In this document: positions 43,088-55,907 of the stretch, piece after piece
How positions within the stretch are numbered: position 1 is the stretch's first letter
How the letters are laid out: each line of letters begins with the position of its first letter
Source: Phoenix dactylifera
Taxonomy: Eukaryota; Streptophyta; Magnoliopsida; Arecales; Arecaceae
Assembly (NCBI RefSeq): GCF_009389715.1
Contig: NC_052395.1
Coordinates: 19,069,528 to 19,133,527, forward strand
Reading direction: 5' to 3'
DNA: 64,000 bases
Notes under the pieces: model-generated
What the model was told of the DNA's origin: nothing
Seen by the model: only the letters and a program-made list of their open reading frames with translations
Database searches by the model: none
Position numbers and translations under genes: made by a program

Positions 43088-44022
43088 CAGGGCCGGCTCG
43101 GGCCTTAGGCGACTTAGGCGGTCGCCTAAGGCCCCCGACCCACGGAAGGCCCCCATCCCACGGTCCCCACTGTATAGTTTTTTTTTTTTATTTAATCTGT
43201 AGCCTTCTGCCTTTTCCATCCGTCTCCAATAGCTAGAGTCGTAGTTGGGCACTGGCCTGGGCAGTGGGCCATCAGAAAGAAAGGGATTTGGTTGGCTTGA
43301 TACACGCCTGAAGCCACTCTCATCTTTCATCCCTTCTCTTTTTTGGTTTTGGTCTTGGTTTTCCTTCCCTCACATTACTCCTGACCCAGCCGGGCCATCA
43401 GGAAGAAAGGGGGATTGGAAATGGACTTCTTGGAGGGTGGAGATTCTTTTAATTTTCTCCTCTCAGTTTCTTCTTCCCTCTTCCCTCTTGGGTGGTACAG
43501 AGAGAAAAGGAGGGAGGGGGTTCAATGGCTGCTGTGTGATGTTTCAGTCGCTGCTTGGGTACTCACTTGAAGGGGAGATGGTGGGATGGGACTTTTATTA
43601 ATTAGATGGAGTGAATTTCCCATAATGCCCCTACTTTCTTTTATAGGGAGGCCTCTTTCTGGACAAATTCTTTTTTTTACCTTGGCCATGAAGTGCCATG
43701 GGATGACCTTTTCCTATTCTGCTCTTGCTTGACGGGGTAAACAGTATTGTCAAGCATTATCTCAGTTATTTAATCAGTTTCATGGCCCTTCTTTTAGGGT
43801 AATTATTTTTCTATGCTCCCATTGAAGAATTATATTAAATTAAAAAAATTTCTTGTCTATTTTTGTTAGATTCATGCATCTTCGTTGAAATAGTGTACTT
43901 AATAGCTATCTATTTTCATATCATTTTTTAAGTATTTTATATTTATTAAAAAAATTATTATTAAAAAAAGGCCTCATTTATTGGATTCGCCTTAGGCCCC
44001 CAAATGTATTGGGCCGCCCCTG
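43088..44022. mobile_element. hAT-3: non-autonomous hAT transposon, 0.94 kb
   Basis: Ends CAGGGCCGGC and GCGGCCCCTG-type complement (GGGCCGCCCCTG) with perfect 8-bp duplication CTGGGAAC (43080-43087 and 44023-44030). The empty site is at 26309-26316 in the paralogous intron of copy D. Both ends carry CCTTAGGC / GCCTAAGG motifs. The interior (43310-43600) holds the segment shared with hAT-1 and 62240-62500. No transposase. Confidence 0.94.
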
Positions 44023-44090
44023 CTGGGAACATGTGTTGGGTGGATCATTAAAGGTTTAACCATGTACATAGCATTGCTTCTCTTTCATAA

Positions 44091-46147
44091 CAGTATGCCT
44101 GGTGTGACATTTTATCTTTCTTTTCTATTCCAAGCGGTCAAAGGAGAAAGGGCACATAAGAAACTATCAAGTAGCATTCGTTTATAATGATAAATGTGGT
44201 GGATTTTATTTTGACATCTTTTCAGAATATTCTTTTGTATGACCATTTTTCCTCCAACCAAAATGCAACATACAGTGGGTGAATCAAATAGAGCAAGAAA
44301 ATGTAAGCATGCATGAAGAATCTTTATTTGCTGCTCTTTAAGTATGAAAAAGCTAAGTAACTAACAAATACGAAAGTTCCAATATAACAGACGCAGCACA
44401 TAGTGATACAAGGCAAAACTTGTGTCAGGATATGTATATCTATTTTTTAAAAAAAATGCAACTTCAGCTCAACTGACCTGGTAGCAAATTCAATTCCGAA
44501 AACTAATACTTTTTTTTGAATGGCATATAAGTATTGGCCTTGATGAACAGCTTGGAGGTCCAGCTTGGATATTTTAAACTTGATAATTCAAATGACATAC
44601 AGCAGAAGAATTCTCCTGATGTATTCCTCAGGAAAATACTTCAGATATTTCAAGTTTGGCGGTCAATGTTCACATTCGAAGTCCAATTCCAGTGAGCAGA
44701 TACGTTTATTAAAGCATAAAAGTGGTCTTCGCATATTCGTTACTATGATCAATATCATGATTAAAAATAAAAAGTTTACACATCAGTGCATGTGAGCATG
44801 GATCTCAAGAAGTGGTTCAAAATCAGGAGAAAACAATAATTAGAAATTCCATGTTCTTTTAATTAGTTTAGAACTTATAAGTTCCAAGTGGTTGTTAAAA
44901 TTCTCTAAAGATTTCAGATGGACCTTTAGAGTATTCAAGAATCCAAATTTCACATGAAGCAAATTTTAAAAAGTTCAATGTTACATTAGAGTAAGATTGA
45001 ATCCTTTTAGAATCTCCATTGATAGTATCATCATGGCAGATCATTTGTTATCTTTCCACTTCATAAAACAGAGAGCAAGAGACAAGTGTTCCTCTCAAAC
45101 AGAAAAGGTTCATAAAGCCCCATATAGTTTGATTTCTTAATAGACAAAATGTATACACCGCAGCAGCAGTGATGCAATGCAACCAGAGGACTATTCCTCA
45201 GCTGATAGGTCCATTCGACATGGAACATTATGATGAACACACCACGTCCATATAAATACATAGCTTCTTTGCGTAGCAATCCAGCAGTCTGATTGTAAAC
45301 GATTAGTTTGGGGCACCTCAAGTTCACTAGGAAGTCCAGGGAAAATTTGCTGTTTTTATTATAATTTTCTTGCCGATCTGATGATAATTATAAGCTTTTT
45401 TATAATCTTATTGGTTAATTGGAATTTTAACTTGTCATCTGGCATTTTAATCAGGTAATCTTTTAGCTGGCTTTTTGATCAGCTATAAGAGATTACAGCA
45501 AGCAATTAGAATTCTTTAATTTGTGTCAGATTAGGAGTCTTATTTCTATTGGCATCTGCAGATGTCATAATTTAATAATATGATAAATCGGAAAAGTTCT
45601 AGTTTCATCAGGATTGGGGTCTTGATTTGGTTCCAACTTCTTAACATGCACTTCTAATGGGAGCAGCATTGAATACAAATATCAATAAAATTTTACAACA
45701 CTTTCTCCCCTTCTCTCAAAGGTTTAACTCATGAAGTAATAGCATCTTTAAATCTAGGTGCAAAATCATACGTTCTTTCAGTAAATGGTGATATCCCCAT
45801 CTAGTTATCATTTCATATTTTAATTAAAATTCTTATCAAAGTTACAGATTTTCTTGAATCCATTTCACTTCCATTCTAAAGCAATCTACATCCTAGATTC
45901 TTAATGATCACAACAAGAGCCATCTTCTGCAGTAGAAAGACCCTTGAACTGAAACTGCTTTATAGAATCTCTCTCAAACCTTAGGTAAGTCCACAAAATT
46001 CCAGCAAACCATATATAATCATTTAGCTAGAGAAACCAACTGGCTATTATTGTATCATGAAAACGTTGGTCCTATTTGGTCCAGCATTGTGATGTGAACC
46101 CAAAGAAAGAAAAATAATGACTGTACAACTGCAAAAACATAGATGAG
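44091..46147. other. Intergenic, no gene recognised
   Basis: AT-rich sequence. No ORF shows a family motif, no splice-consistent coding and no terminal repeats were found. Confidence 0.5.
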
Positions 46148-46150
46148 TTA

Positions 46151-46955
46151 GGCTCCGTTCGACAGAGCTGTTTGTGGTAAAATTTTTGAAGTACAGTTTT
46201 TTTGAAGTAGGACTTTTTAAAATAGAACTTTTATAAAAAGCTATTTACTATTTGGTAACTATATTTCTAAAATGTTGTTAAACTTTAATTTGTATTTGGT
46301 AAACAAACTGAGAAAATATTTTTGGTATGACAAAATGATTATAAAAAATACTGTATAGTATTATACAACAGTGCATAATAAAATATAAAATGTATTAATG
46401 CAGAAATATAAAATATAGTATAATATTATTATAATGTAATAATATAATATTGTATACTATAGCATAATAATATAATATAATTTGATATTGTATAGCATAA
46501 CATATTAATGTATTATGATATAATATAATATAATATGTATAGTATAATACAATATTAAATGTATACAATATTATAATTATTATCATTATATATTAATATT
46601 TTATTAATATAATATTTTTAGAAACTAATTTTTAGAAAAAATATAGAAGCACACAATTATACTTGCAAAAGTGAGACTCCAGATTTTTGTAATATAAAGA
46701 GATATTTTCTGTAATTATAATATTTTATCATGGGTATTTTGGTCCAAAAAGAAAAAAATTTATAAATCAAAACAGTTTTTTGATGCATGCTAAAAATGTT
46801 TTTCTGAGCTTTTTTTCAAGAAGCTATTTTAGCTTTCTGGCAAAACTAAAGCAGCTTTCTGATTTTTTTACTAAACACTCATATTCCATCCAACAGTACT
46901 TTTGGAGGATTAGAAAGTATTTTTTGATCAACTGAAAGCTCTACCAAATGGAGCC
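46151..46955. mobile_element. Tourist-like MITE, 0.8 kb
   Basis: Inverted ends GGCTCCGTTCGACAGAGCT and AGCTCTACCAAATGGAGCC, flanked by TTA on both sides (46148-46150 and 46956-46958), which is the usual PIF/Harbinger target. The centre (46330-46620) is almost pure A/T and explains the spurious Ile/Tyr-rich ORF. Confidence 0.85.
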
Positions 46956-47166
46956 TTAGTGACACCACCTGTTGGACCAAATTTGGCCTTCTGAATGCTT
47001 CACAAAAAAGTAAAATGTGAGGGGCACACTTTCCAATTTAACCAAAAATTGAAAAGAGGTAGTGCTGCAGCGTAGCTAACATCAGGCCTATCTACATTCA
47101 CGTTACATGGAGCCACTCTCCAATTTTGGCATGATGTTTTATTGGATTCAGTTTGGTTTCAGCATT

Positions 47167-47175
47167 CTGACACTT

Positions 47176-47206
<31 letters not shown>

Positions 47207-47209
47207 GGG
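47167..47209. repeat. Poly(T)-poly(G) tract
   Basis: A short T run passes into a run of more than 20 G. The length is likely unreliable in assembly. Confidence 0.8.
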
Positions 47210-47589
47210 TGGTCATAGAAATTTTGTTTATCTAAATATTCTATTTTTCACCAATCGTGTGAGGGGTATCCATGTCTGCTTAAGTTGTATATGCCTATTG
47301 TATTACATGGCTCAACGGCCATTCCCTTATGAATTATGCATGCCAAGTCCGTCTCGCCACATCAACATCGAGAAACTTTCGTTATTCTTTCAACAAATTT
47401 ATATAATCTATCTAGAGTTGAAAAAAGAAACAAAATGGCCCCCTCCTGCCAATACAAGGGTCTGTTATAATATTTTCCGGTGTTCTAATCTCTTGGATCG
47501 TCACTCTTTCACAAATCGCAGCCTGGCGGCCGGTACGGTGCGTGCGAGGATTTTTTTTCTTTTGGTGAATCGGATATATTACACTATGC

Positions 47590-47930
47590 ATAGATAACAT
47601 CTATAGAAATCATTCGACGATAGTTATTGGCAGAATGAAGCAGAGTATAGATAGGGTGGGCGACAACCACCTATTGATAAGAGATATTCGGATAATGATG
47701 AGTGGGGAGATGGCCGTTCAGGCAAAGCATGTATACTGCAAGGCCAATCGGCAGCAGATTGGATAGCCTCTTTCGCGGCTAATCATTTTGGGAAGACTTT
47801 TTGATTGGAGGAGAGAGATTTATCCGGTGCACTTTAGGATTAATTATCTTTTGATCTTTTTGATATTTTCGTATCCGCCATGTATGATATTAATAAAAAA
47901 AATATTAATAAAAATACATCTGTTTTCAGA
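47590..47930 (+). mobile_element. 5'-truncated LINE tail
   Basis: The frame reads STIVIGRMKQSIDRVGDNHLLIRDIR, then VQAKHVYCKANRQ, the end of the RNase H-like domain of plant LINEs, followed by a 3' UTR-like stretch and an A-rich end near 47930. It is the same class as 30354-30871 but a different copy. Confidence 0.75.
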
Positions 47931-48324
47931 GGAAAAAAAAATATTAAGAAAGAACATGCAGTTTTATAATATACTTTTACGGTAAATATAAGGTCATCAA
48001 TTCTGAAATCACAGTTTCCAATAAATATTTAATAATAAGCACAGTAGGTTTTCACGAGCCTGGCCATTTCTCGGTCCCATCAGATTCACGACATTTGTTA
48101 ATGCAGGGCAGATTCATTGTCCGCCACGATTACGAATTCTGGATTCTATCAAATCTGTGAGGATTGGATGTTTCCATGCGTGCAAATCATGATGCAGGCG
48201 GATGGCATGTATCTAATTCTCAGCATGTAGACACTTGGAGTGCTTAGCAATTGATGTGAGATGTCTCAGCTCCTGCACCTCAATTCCCTTTGGGTTGTTT
48301 GTCCATGAGGTACAGCTATACATC

Positions 48325-50369
48325 TGTCACGCCCCGAACCCAGCAACCGGGTTCGGTACGCGACCGACCGCATGGGCTCTAGAGCAGTGCCCTAAAGATC
48401 ATGCAAGGCCTATGATTAACAAAAATTCCAATAAATCCACAATTAATCTAGTAATTCAAATAGAGCAGTCCGACATGTCCAAATAAACAAATTAGTTCAA
48501 TTACAAGATCTTCAAATATTCATCGACATCAAAGAAGGACAAACAAACTAACAGCTAATGACTCTGATACTTGCACTCTGCGCCCATCCCATCCAAATCT
48601 AAGCATCCTGCAACTCTGATAAAAAGAAAGAAGAAAAGGGGATGAGCTTTACAGCCCAGTAAGAATCCCTACACATCCACACCAACACAATAATAATAAA
48701 AATCTGAAAACCACGACAAGTCAAAGCACATATCATGAAGTCATAAACCGGCTATCAAGCTCAAATAATCGATACAAGTATGTACATCAAACATCAATAA
48801 AAGTCCAGCCACACAAGAAATATATAGCATATGATAGCTCATAAACCTGTATTATAGTTTCAATGTCTTTTCTTCAACTTGATCCGGTTTAATTATCTTT
48901 CCGACTTTGGGTCAAATCTCGGTCACATTTCTCAACCTGTGGTGGGGCAACCAAATTATCACATTTTCAACCTGTGGCGGGGCCTGCACATTATAGTTCC
49001 ACATTTCTAGCCTGTGATGGGGCCTGCCAAAGTATCACATTTTCAGCCTGTGGCGGGGTTTGCACATTATAGTTCTACATTTCTAGCCTGTGAGGGGGCC
49101 TATCAAAATACCACATTTTCAGCCTGTGACGGGGCCTGCCATAATAACAAGATAAACCCAAAGTTCCTTTTCATACAATCCAGTTTACTTCTACACATCA
49201 ATTTTCTTTTATTTATTTCCGGCTATAAACTAACCACAGTCACGTTTCCAGCCCGTGACGGGGCAACCAATATCACATGGTTAGTTTAGAGCACCACATC
49301 CATCAGTCAAATTTTGCAGGTGTAGGTTATGCGCATGCATGCATCCATCATTATACCAATCACAAGCAAAGACGATCAAAATACAATTTAAATATAAAAA
49401 CCATTTTGCTTTGTCTGGATCATAGCATATCAAACATATATATATAGTGCAAAATATTTATATCATGTAGGATTGGCGTACAAGGATTCTTACCTTTGTT
49501 AACTCAGACAGACTAATCACCCGCCCTCACGGCAATCTATAAATCCGGATACGCAGGACTCCGCCCAGCGTCCTCTCGTGCAATAGATTGTTCCCCTATA
49601 GAATCAAGTAATATTAAAATTTACTCAGGATAAATGATAACCCAGAACCCTCAAAACACTAATCTCCCTGGATCTAAGTTTAGAGAGAGAGCCCAAACTA
49701 GAAATAAACCGGAGAGGGAGAGAAATATAATAAGAGGAAGGGGACGGGAAGCCCCTTTCTCTTTCTCTCTTCTTCCTTCTTCCTTCTTCCCGACGGAAAG
49801 GGGAGGAGAGGGTTCGGCTGCAGGTGGCCCACGGCCGGCAACGCTCCATGGTCGTCGGTCTGTGGCGTGCCGGTGGTGCCACGCCCAGCGACGGCTGGCC
49901 GTGCCACGCCCTACGACGGCCGGCCGGCCGGAACGGAAGAGGAGAAGGCCGAACCGGCTCGGCTTCTCCATCATTCCGGAGGCTTTTCGGCCTCATTCCC
50001 AAAGAAGCAAGGGCCAAAAATGAAGAAGGAGGAGAAGAAGAAGATGCTCACCTTGCCTCCGGCGAGGTCCTCCCGACCGGATCGACAGCGATGGGCTGAT
50101 CCCTTCCGCGGCAAGGTAAAACCCAATCCCTTTTTTTTTTTTGTGGAAGGGCCCTCGGTTGATGCCCTAGAAGGAGGAGGGAGGCGTTCCTCGCCCGATA
50201 TGGGAGGATTAAATCACCCTCTAACTTCCCCTTCGATGGATTTGGGAGGGGGAGAAATTTGAAACAGGGGAGGGAGGCTATTCTGATCGGGATACTCCCT
50301 CCCCCCTTTCTTTCTTTGTATTGGGCCGCCTTATTCAGAGGCCGGCCCAATCCTAGGTGGATCTTCACA
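48325..50369 (-). repeat. 3' LTR of the chromovirus
   Basis: On the minus strand it starts TGTGAAGATCCACC after the polypurine tract and ends GGGGCGTGACA. It contains ~60-bp tandem repeats with GCCTGTGGCGGGG-like cores (48930-49140) and a GA/CT-rich and GC-rich block (49700-50100). The layout resembles that of the LARD LTRs (GC-rich tandem units, GA-rich block, same last 11 bases), though the sequences differ. Confidence 0.85.
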
Positions 50370-50383
50370 TTCTCCCCCCTTAA
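50370..50383 (-). promoter_or_regulatory. Polypurine tract of the chromovirus
   Basis: On the minus strand TTAAGGGGGGAGAA directly precedes the 3' LTR. Confidence 0.85.
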
Positions 50384-51475
50384 AAAAAATTTCGTCCTCG
50401 AAATTGACATACCTGAGGTTTCAAAAAGCTGCGGATACTTGGCTTTCATCTCTTCTTCGAGCTCCCAAGTAGCCTTCCTTTCCGTATGATTATTCCATTG
50501 TACCTTCACAAAAGAAATGGTTCGATGTCGTAGTACCTGATCTTTTCTATCCACAATTCGTACCGGGAACTCCTCATAGGTCAAATCCTCCTGAAGATGT
50601 AATGGCTCATATGCTACCACATGACTCGGATCTGGGACATATTTCTTCAACATTGACACATGAAAAACATTGTGCACACCGGATAAAGCCGGTGGTAAAG
50701 CCAGTCGATACGCCACCTCCCCAACCTTGTCCAAAATCTCAAACAGCCCAACATACCTAGGGCTCAATTTGCCACGAACTCCAAATCTCATCACACCTTT
50801 TGTAGGTGACACTCTCAAGAAAACATGATCTCCAATTTGAAATTCCAGTTCTCTCCTTCTATTATCAGCATAACTCTTCTGGCGACTCTGAGCTATACGG
50901 AGTCGTTCTCTGATCACTTGCACCTTATCAACAGTCTGTTGTACTATTTTTGGGCCCAACAATTTTCTCTCGCCCACGTCATCCCAACAAATAGGAGATC
51001 GACATTTCCGGCCATACAACGCCTCAAAAGGGGCCATTTGAATACTTGCTTGAAAGCTATTATTGTAAGCAAACTCTACTAGTGATAAGTGGCCATCCCA
51101 CGCTCCTCCTAGATCCATGACACAGGCTCTCAACATGTCTTCCAAGATCTGGATGGTTCTTTTTGACTGTCCATCGGTTTGGGGGTGGAAAGCTGTGCTA
51201 AAGCTCAATTTGGTTCCAAGAGCCTTATGAAGACTTTTCCAAAACTGTGATACAAATCTACTGTCTCTGTCTGACACAATGGTAACTGGGACCCCATGCA
51301 ACTTCACAATATGCTCTATATATAAGCCTGCCAATCTCTTTAAGGAGAAACCAACTCTGAAAGGCAAAAAGTGTGCTGATTTGGTTAGCCGGTCAACAAT
51401 TACCCACACGGCATCATTACCTCGTAGGGTTTTTGGCAAGCTAGTCACAAAGTCCATGGTGATATGCTCCCACTT
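50384..51475 (-). pseudogene. Integrase catalytic core and chromodomain
   Basis: It continues the integrase gene from 51476 across an in-frame TAG (near 51476-51480) where a Trp codon is expected. The core shows MDFVTSLPKT, VIVDRLTKSAHF and VSDRDSRFVSQFW (first two catalytic Asp). The third catalytic position, normally Glu in the DGQSER motif, is Lys (DGQSKR), so it should be catalytically inactive. The C-terminus has FHVSMLKKYV and a chromodomain (ATWELEEEMKAKYPQLFE). The frame stays open past the PPT into the LTR, down to 50048. Confidence 0.9.
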
Positions 51476-52366
51476 CTATTGAGGAATAAGTAGAGACTGT
51501 AATGGTCCTGCAGGTCTTTGATGTTCTGCTTTTACCTGCTGACATACTAGACACTGAACTACAAATTGAGCAATATCCCTTTTCATACCACTCCACCAAA
51601 AATGTTTCTTTAAATTCTGATACATCTTTGTGCCTCCTAGATGCATTGTATAAGCCGAGCTATGAGCCTCCTCTAAAATTTCATTTCTTAATTCTGAGAC
51701 TTTAGGGACGCACAATCTGCTACCGAATCTTAAGGAACCATCCTCATGCACATGGAATTCGCTTTGAACACCAGACTCTACTGTTCCCCTTACCCTCTGC
51801 AATTCTGAATCCTCTTTTTGAGATGACTTAATCCTTTCAATCAAGGTAGGCTGTACCATAAGATTAGCAAGTCGTACCTGAGGATCATGCAGTCGTACTT
51901 CAATCTCATATCTCTCTAGGTCCAACAAAATGTTTCTCTGTGTAGTGATCAAAGCCGCTAATTTACTTGAAGATTTCCTGCTTAGAGCATCGGCCACAAC
52001 ATTTGCTTTTCCCGGATGGTAATTAATAGTTAAGTCATAATCCTTTAATAGCTCTAGCCATCTCCTTTGCCTCAAATTCAGCTCCTTTTGAGTATAGATA
52101 TACTTTAGGCTCTTGTGGTCCGTAAAAATTTCACAATGTTCACCATATAAATAGTGCCTCCATATTTTTAAAGCAAAGATCACAGCTGTTAACTCCAAAT
52201 CATGAGTAGGGTAATTCAGCTCATTTGGTTTCAACTGTCTAGAAGCATAGGCTATCACCTTCTCATTCTGCATAAGAACACAGCCAAGACCTTTGTGTGA
52301 TGCATCACTATAGATGCTGAAGCCTCCTGTTCCAGATGGAAGGGCCAATATCGGAGCTGTCACCAT
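51476..52366 (-). pseudogene. RNase H and integrase zinc-binding domain
   Basis: The frame begins with [15 protein letters not shown], then [14 protein letters not shown] (RNase H), [29 protein letters not shown] and the integrase HHCC zinc finger ([18 protein letters not shown], with CLVCQQVK). A 1-bp loss separates it from the RT frame at about 52362. Confidence 0.9.
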
Positions 52367-53163
52367 CGTCTTTTCAACTCCTGAAAACTCAGCTCACAAT
52401 CCTCCTTCCATTCAAATTTTATTTGTTTTTGGGTTAGGCGAGATAAAGGCGTGGCAATACGAGAGAATCCCTCAACGAATCTCCGATAGTATCCCGCCAT
52501 TTCCAAAAAGCTGCGCACTTCGGACACATTAGTAGGTCTACTCCAATCAACTACTGCCTCTACTTTCTTTGGGTCGACAGAGATGCCATCCTTGGAGATC
52601 ACGTGCCCGAGAAAGGTGATACTGTTTAACCAGAACTCACATTTCTGCAACTTGCCATAAAGCTTGTTTTCTCTAAGAGTTTGTAATACTATCCTCAAAT
52701 GCTCCTCATGCTCTTGTGAACTTTTTGAATAGACTAGAATGTCATCAATAAATACTACCACAAATTGATCCAGGTAGGGTTTGAACACCCGATTCATAAG
52801 ATCCATAAAGGCCGCTGGTGCATTTGTTAACCCGAAGGGCATAACCAAAAACTCATAGTGTCCATATCTAGTTCTGAATGCTGTCTTCGGTATGTCTTCA
52901 GCCCTTATTCTCAACTGGTGATATCCGGAGCGTAGATCAAGTTTTGAGAAGATTTGTGCCCCTTGCAGCTGATCGAACAAATCATCAATTCTCGGTAAAG
53001 GGTATTTGTTCCGCACTGTTACTCCATTTATTTCTCGATAATCAATGCAAAGCCAAAAACTGCCATCTTTCTTTTTCACAAATAATACAGGGGCACCCCA
53101 AGGAGAAACACTAGGCCTGATGAAACCCTGATCCAACAGCTCCTGTAGTTGTTCCTTTAGCAC
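52360..53163 (-). pseudogene. Reverse transcriptase domain
   Basis: It contains [65 protein letters not shown], the active-site [10 protein letters not shown] and [11 protein letters not shown]. The domain is full length, but it is out of frame with gag-protease through a 1-bp loss near 53185 and with RNase H through another near 52362. Confidence 0.93.
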
Positions 53164-53165
53164 TT

Positions 53166-54848
53166 TTAATTCAGCTGAGCCATCCGGTATGGGGCCTTAG
53201 AAATCGGTCCAGTGCCAGGAATCAAATCAATGGAGAATTCAACCTCTCTATCAGGGGGTAATCCTGGCAAATCCTCTGGAAAGATATCAGAAAATTCCCT
53301 CACAATAGGAATGTCCTCTGGTTTGAGTTCTTCCAGCTGGGTGCCCATTACCATGGCTAAGAATCCTTCATCACCTTTCCGAAGGAGTCGCTTGGCCTGT
53401 ATGGCTGAAATTACTTTTGGCGGAGGTAACATTTTGTTGCCATTAAAAATAACCTCTGGCTGACCAGAAATTTGAAATTTTACTGTTTTCTCGAAGCAGT
53501 CAACAGTGGCATGATATGCTGCCAACCAGTCCATCCCAAGGATCATGTCGAAATCCTTCATCTCTAGGACTAGTAAATCTACTTTCATTTCTCTGCCTTC
53601 AATATTCAAGATGCAATCTTTGCAGACAGAGTTAACTAAGATTACATCTCCACTAGGGGTGGAAACACAAAGTTCAGTCTCTAATGGCATATATGTTATT
53701 GTATTATTTCTTCTAACAAAATCAACAGATACGAAGGAATGAGTAGCTCCAGGATCAATCAAAACATAGGCATTAGTGGATGAGACTTTAATCGTACCTG
53801 TCACCACAGTGTTAGAGGCATTGGCATCCTGTTGTGTAAGTGCATAGACTCGCCCCTGAGTTCTAGGCCTCTGTTGTCCTCCCCGTTGTTGTTCATTCTG
53901 AGATACCTGATTTGCTGGAGCTCCCGAAATAGGCTGAGACGTCTGTCGAGCCTGTTGCTCACTGCGATTAGGACAGGTGCTTACCTTGTGGCCCTGCTGG
54001 CCACACGAAAAGCAATTCCCATTGAACCAGTTGCACTCGCTCTGATAGTGGGGTCCGCCACATCTATAGCATCTCACAGTATCCTTGCGCTGAGTCTTAT
54101 TATTCACAGTAGTTTGTTTCTTAGGCCTGAATTCAGTATTCCTGCCATACTTATTTTGTAGCTCAGCTTGTCTGTTTCTCTTTTTCAAAATTCTTTTCCT
54201 CTCTTCTTGAGTGTCATTCAAGCCCCTTTCAACTACCAAAGCTTTGTTAACCACATCCTTGTAGGAAGAAAGCTCGAAGGTAGACACCTGTTGTCTGATT
54301 CGGGCTCTAAGTCCACTTTCAAACTTCTCAGCTCGTTCTCTTTCATTCTCCTGTCCTGGGGCATACCTGGCCAGTTCCTCAAACTTTGCAGCATACTCTA
54401 CGACTGTCATGTTCCCCTGCTCTAACCGGGTAAACTCTCGAAATTTCTGCCATCTCACACTTTGGGGAATATACTTGTCACGAAAAAGCTCCTTAAATTC
54501 TTTCCAAGTCAAGGATGTAGTGTTCTGTCCCATCTTTCATCTTTCCACATTCCACCAAATATCCGCTTCTCCCAGCAGCATAAATGTGGCAAAAGTAACC
54601 CTATCCTCATCAGGGCATCTCAGAGCATTGAAAACTTTTTCCATTTCATTCAGCCAAGTCTCGGCCTCTAAAGGGTCAGAAGTGCCTTTAAAAGCTGATG
54701 GTGCAAACTTTTTGAATTCTGCCAAACTGACATGATGCTCCTGCCGACTTGTAGCCCCCTGTAAATACTGTGGAGTCACCTGCTGCTGCTGATGTTGTAT
54801 CTGTTGCTGCATAAATTGTTGCTGCTGTTTCATGAAGCGTTGTTGCAT
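53166..54848 (-). pseudogene. gag with zinc knuckles and aspartic protease
   Basis: The start-proximal gag (54537-54848) is a Gln-rich stretch followed by AETWLNEMEKVF and ends at an in-frame TGA near 54535, continued in the same frame by KEFKELFRDKYIP. Two zinc knuckles follow (CYRCGGPHYQSEC with one residue missing before His, and CFSCGQQGHKVSTC). The protease shows IDPGATHSF, where Ser/Thr is usual after the catalytic Asp, then MDWLAAYHATVDC. The upstream end is cut by CACTA-2 at 54856. Confidence 0.88.
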
Positions 54849-54879
54849 CTCTATCCACTACAAGAAAATACATATTCAG

Positions 54880-55200
54880 CGACTAAGATTCGAGTCGCCG
54901 AATAACCATATTTGGTCGCCGAAACCTTTTCGCGACTAGAATACTCTTCGTCGCCGAACCCTAGTCACTGAAAGGTTTTGGCGACCAATATTGTGTGGTC
55001 ACCTAAGGTACACCAACAACGACCAACGTTTGGTTGCCGAAGCAACTTTTCAGCGACCAAATTTGTTGTCGCTAATTCCCACGCCGACCAAATAGTTGGT
55101 CGTGGAATGTTTGTCTTCCGCTACCAAAAATATGGTCACTGAATGTCTATCTTCCCCCACCAATAGTTTGGTCGTAGAATGTATTGGAATGCATTGGCAA
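54880..55200. repeat. Subterminal repeats of CACTA-2, left side
   Basis: Multiple copies of TTTGGTCGC/GCGACCAAA, with GCGACTA variants, direct and inverted. The motif differs from that of CACTA-1, so the two belong to different CACTA families. Confidence 0.8.
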
Positions 55201-55907
55201 CAAACATTTTTTGGTGGCAGAAAGTATTAACCTGTATTTAATTAATAATTCAAATTATAAGCTTAATATTTATTTTTGGGCTCGTTCCAAATCCTGTACA
55301 ACCAACACAGCCTATCCATTATCCATATTGCACAATACATTTGCTCATCCAAATAGAAGTATACACAATGTTGGAGAATCCATAATCATTCATTATAAAT
55401 ATCATCATCTATAAGTCTAAAGTCAAGCAAACCTATTAACCATTCATCAAAATGTTTCATCCATACAATATGTTAAGGTGATAATCATCACCAAACACAT
55501 CAACATGTAAATTAAAAATCCCAAAATATCTGATCTTGCAATTTATCCAAACAACCATCATGTAGATAAAAATATGAATAAACAAAAAACTGATTTCTGC
55601 TTGTAGACAACTCCACCATGATCATCTGAACAAAAGCTATCCATGTACCAAAAACTAGATTCACATGCTCATAACTCCACCATGTATCTGAGAAAGCAAA
55701 AAAGAATACACAATCAATAACCACATGTGAAAAATAATAAACTAAAATTCAAGTATAAGTTCACAATGATATTTCGCTTGATTTGGTCCAAATCTCTAAA
55801 TAACCTACGTAATATAAATGAGAATACATACCAACGAGTATTTGTGCCACCAGTTGATGACATGGCCCCATCATGATGGATAGACGACTTATGCGTTTGA
55901 GTCTTTT

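Larger units (their letters stand above)
46959..48324. other. Intergenic with LINE tail, no host gene recognised
   Basis: Apart from the LINE tail (47590-47930) and the poly(T)-poly(G) tract, nothing recognisable. 47330-47450 weakly resembles 27210-27300 (intron 6 of copy D; GCATGCCAAGTCCGT and CATCAA motifs), suggesting a leftover of another TPS unit. Confidence 0.45.
48325..54855 (-). mobile_element. Chromovirus-type Ty3/gypsy retrotransposon, 3' part
   Basis: On the minus strand it runs gag, protease, RT, RNase H, integrase with chromodomain, polypurine tract and 3' LTR (48325-50369). The order and the chromodomain place it among plant chromoviruses (Tekay/Del-like). Its gag is interrupted at 54856 by CACTA-2, and its 5' LTR and leader must lie beyond the window. 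The frame is broken at several places, detailed per domain. The left flanking 5 bp is ACATC; the partner duplication is out of view. Confidence 0.92.

Noticed and set aside
46395..46586. Ile/Tyr-rich 63-aa ORF
   Set aside because: It is in the almost pure A/T centre of a MITE.
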